Shown: one piece after another, positions 7,483 to 9,325 of the stretch
How positions within the stretch are numbered: the stretch's first letter is position 1
Layout: each line of letters begins with the position of its first letter
The notes under the pieces: generated by a model
What the model saw: only the letters and a program-made list of their open reading frames with translations
What the model was told of the DNA's origin: nothing
Database searches by the model: none
Translations under genes and position numbers: made by a program
Assembly: GCA_947462945.1 (NCBI GenBank)
Contig: CANHTE010000023.1
Span: forward strand, 1-9,325
Length of the DNA: 9,325 nt
Direction of reading: 5' to 3'
Origin: Acetobacteraceae bacterium
GTDB lineage: Bacteria; Pseudomonadota; Alphaproteobacteria; Acetobacterales; Acetobacteraceae

Positions 7483-7509
7483 CCCAATTGTCACCAAAAA
7501 GCAATTGGG
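7483..7509 (+). promoter_or_regulatory. Hairpin overlapping the Shine-Dalgarno of the second receptor gene
   Basis: CCCAATTG (7483-7490) and CAATTGGG (7502-7509) are perfect 8-bp inverted arms around an 11-nt A-rich loop. The right arm contains the first three bases of the Shine-Dalgarno GGGAGG (7507-7512) of ATG 7520. In mRNA the folded form would partly hide the ribosome site, which could tune the second receptor relative to the first. The AT-rich arms are only moderately stable, and no T-run follows, so it is not a terminator. The regulatory role is inferred. Confidence 0.5.
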
Positions 7510-7519
7510 AGGTCACATC

Positions 7520-8497
7520 ATGGATCGGCGGTTTTTTCTCGGCCTTGCGGGCATGGGGCTCGCTGCCCCCTCCCTGCTGCACGCGCAAAGCCTGGGGGCT
7601 GGCTTTCCTGATCGGCCATTGCGCCTGATCGTGCCCTGGCCGCCCGGCGGCTCGACCGACACCATCGCCCGGCTGTTCCAGGCGCGGCTGGGCGAGGTTC
7701 TGGGTCGGCAGATCGTCATTGATAACCGAGGCGGTGCCTCGGGCGCCACTGGGGCGATCGAGGCCGCGCGCGCGCCGGCCGATGGCAGCACCTGGACCTT
7801 CGTCTATGACACGCAATCCACCAATGAGACGGTGATGCGCCTGCCATTCCGCACGATGGAAGCCTTCGTGCCAGTTTGCCATGCGGCTTCGGGTCCGCTC
7901 GCGATGGTGGCGCACCAATCCACGCCGTTCCGCAATTTCCAGGACGTGGTGAATGCGGCGAAGCGCGCGCCGGATACGCTGAATTACGCCACCTCGGGCG
8001 TCGGTGGCCTCTCGCATGTGGCGACGACGCTGTTGCAGCAGCAAGGCAGGTTCCAGATCGTTCACGTGCCGTATCGTGGCGGCGGTCCGGCCGTGCAGGA
8101 CGCGGTGGCAGGGCATGTTCCCCTGTTCATGACCAATGTGGTGATCGTCAGCCAGCATATCCGCTCGGGCGTGCTGCGGCCGCTGGGGGTGACCACGCCG
8201 GGGGAGAGCCGCCATGTGCCGGGCACGCCGAGCTTTGCGCAGCAAGGCTTCAGCGGGTTCGAAGCCCCCACCTGGTGGGCCATGCTCGGCCGTGCCGGAA
8301 CGCCAGCCACCCTGGTGCGCCAGATGAACGAGGCACTGGTGACGGTGTTGCAGGAACCCGCCGTGAAAACCCGCATCGAGGAGCAAGGCTGCGACGTCGT
8401 TGCCAGCACGCCGGAGGAATGCGGCCGTTTTCTGCAGGCCGAGATTGCCAAATGGGCCCGGGTGATCACCGAGAACAACATCCGCGCCGATAGCTGA
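7520..8497 (+). CDS. Bug/TctC-type periplasmic tricarboxylate transporter receptor, copy 2
   Basis: This 325-residue Bug-family receptor is a paralog of the gene just upstream. The two align nearly without gaps and look about half or more identical by eye. It starts at ATG 7520 behind a strong GGGAGG, 7 nt away. The signal peptide MDRRFFLGLAGMGLAAPSLL-HAQ carries a good twin-arginine motif (RRFFLG) and probable cleavage after residue 23, suggesting Tat export. Family motifs are present: VPWPPGGSTDT (38-48), NRGGASGATG, YATSGVGGLSHVAT and HVPYRGGGPAVQDAVAGHVP (182 onward), with a C-terminal helical region ending WARVITENNIRADS that closely matches copy 1. The differences cluster in the middle loops (for example SGPLAMVAH against CPYALTAH), which may reflect different ligands. 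Neither ligand nor transporter can be named from the window. Confidence 0.94.
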   Translation: MDRRFFLGLAGMGLAAPSLLHAQSLGAGFPDRPLRLIVPWPPGGSTDTIARLFQARLGEVLGRQIVIDNRGGASGATGAIEAARAPADGSTWTFVYDTQSTNETVMRLPFRTMEAFVPVCHAASGPLAMVAHQSTPFRNFQDVVNAAKRAPDTLNYATSGVGGLSHVATTLLQQQGRFQIVHVPYRGGGPAVQDAVAGHVPLFMTNVVIVSQHIRSGVLRPLGVTTPGESRHVPGTPSFAQQGFSGFEAPTWWAMLGRAGTPATLVRQMNEALVTVLQEPAVKTRIEEQGCDVVASTPEECGRFLQAEIAKWARVITENNIRADS

Positions 8498-8609
8498 TCA
8501 TCGAGGAGAGCGCCCACGCCGACTCGCGCAAGGCACCCGACGCGCATGGGGCCTATGCAGGAATGGAGCGAAGGCGCGCTTTACAGTTCAGAGTCACTCC
8601 CTTAAACAC

Positions 8610-8643
8610 CCCTCACCGCCGAGGGAGACCTTGGTGGTGAGGG
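8610..8643. other. Stable hairpin between the receptor gene and the rRNA promoter
   Basis: CCCTCACC (8610-8617) and GGTGAGGG (8636-8643) are perfect arms. Three more pairs (8618-8620 with 8633-8635, one of them G-U) extend the stem to 11 bp with a 12-nt loop. It lies about 110 bp after the second receptor stop and 17 bp before the rRNA -35. It may end or insulate receptor transcription, but no T-run follows on the plus strand, so a terminator call is weak. The stretch 8498-8609 shows nothing else that I can support. Confidence 0.4.
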
Positions 8644-8660
8644 CTTCGCCCACGAAGTGC

Positions 8661-8688
8661 TTGACGGCCGAAGCGTTTGTGCTAAGGT
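8661..8688 (+). promoter_or_regulatory. Likely rRNA operon promoter
   Basis: TTGACG (8661-8666) and TAAGGT (8683-8688) are separated by 16 bp on the strand of the 16S gene, about 295 bp upstream of it. The -35 matches consensus in 5 of 6 positions. The -10 matches in only 3 of 6, but it is the best-placed pair in the gap. Transcription would start near 8695, giving a leader of roughly 290 nt. Further promoters could lie elsewhere in the gap. Confidence 0.5.
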
Positions 8689-8735
8689 CATTGTCCTTCG
8701 CGGTCGAATCCGCGTCCATCTTAATTGGTGGAGGT

Positions 8736-8766
8736 GTTGTCTCAGCCAAGTCTTGGTTGGGATGGC
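8736..8766 (+). other. Stem-loop in the rRNA leader
   Basis: As RNA, 8736-8749 pairs continuously with 8753-8766 through 14 base pairs, six of which are G-U, closing a 3-nt loop (8750-8752). The core is CAGCCAA against TTGGTTG. A smaller perfect 5-bp stem, ATCTG-ttgtg-CAGAT, follows at 8786-8800. TTGTTTCACAAT (8771-8782) between them weakly resembles a boxA antitermination signal, but I do not call it. Confidence 0.4.
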
Positions 8767-8872
8767 CGAGTTGTTTCACAATTAAATCTGTTGTGCAGAT
8801 GGTTTAGGTGAATGATGCCTGGGCTGGGATGCGTGGTTGGCGCTGCGGGCTGTGAGGTCTGTTGGTGTTGGC

Positions 8873-8982
8873 TATGTGTTTGGTTTGGGTGGGAAGGTTA
8901 TGATTGATTGTGTGTGGATTGTAGTGATGGGTTGGGGATGATGGTTGTGTTGGTCTGTTCGCTGTAATGGTGGATGGATGAT

Positions 8983-8985
<3 letters not shown>
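8873..8985 (+). other. C-depleted, G/T-rich segment of the 16S rRNA leader
   Basis: Positions 8873-8954 contain no C at all on the plus strand (82 nt), and only three C occur in 8873-8985. The segment is mostly G and T with scattered A and ends at the 16S 5' end. Such RNA cannot form G-C pairs internally, so it should stay largely single-stranded or pair through G-U only. It is not coding: no convincing plus-strand frame exists, and its composition is unlike the genes nearby. Confidence 0.7.

Positions 8986-9325
<340 letters not shown>

Noticed and set aside
6190..8386. Two long minus-strand frames (435 and 331 codons) opposite the receptor genes
   Set aside because: They resemble each other only because the receptor genes they oppose are paralogs. 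The sense frames have signal peptides and full family motifs.
8771..8782. boxA-like antitermination signal in the rRNA leader
   Set aside because: TTGTTTCACAAT matches the TGCTCTTTAACA consensus too poorly to call.

Overview
The window is high-GC DNA from an alphaproteobacterium, most likely the Acetobacteraceae (Roseomonas-like relatives). Three things point there. The right edge carries the first ~343 nt of a 16S rRNA gene with alphaproteobacterial wording. An SOS operator of the alphaproteobacterial GTTC-N7-GTTC type is present. The gene set is typical: an imuA-imuB-dnaE2 cassette, a DUF1127 protein and Bug-type solute receptors. The genus cannot be fixed by eye.

Left block, 1-4283, minus strand: the SOS mutagenesis cassette in the order imuA, imuB, dnaE2 (imuC). 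dnaE2 runs off the left edge after about 650 codons. A LexA box overlaps a good promoter -10 just in front of imuA. ImuB looks shortened in its N-terminal region, and a 97-bp inverted-repeat element sits between imuA and imuB, where such cassettes are normally tightly packed. imuB and dnaE2 overlap by 4 bp and are probably translationally coupled.

Middle block, 4284-6421: a trypsin-like serine protease lipoprotein is divergent from imuA. It is followed by a small DUF1127 protein (minus strand) divergent from a LysR-type regulator (plus strand). The 102-bp gap between the last two carries two adjoining LysR-type operator candidates.

Right block, 6478-9325, plus strand: two tandem paralogous periplasmic substrate-binding proteins of the Bug (tripartite tricarboxylate transporter receptor) family lie directly downstream of the LysR gene, without their membrane partners. 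The second has a hairpin overlapping its Shine-Dalgarno sequence. A 485-bp gene-free stretch follows, holding a hairpin, a likely rRNA promoter and an unusual C-depleted leader, and then the 16S rRNA gene starts.

I did not find a clearly new multi-gene system. The points most worth following are the contracted ImuB with a clamp-motif-like N-terminus, the repeat element inside the mutagenesis cassette, the SD-overlapping hairpin between the receptor paralogs, and the C-free rRNA leader.
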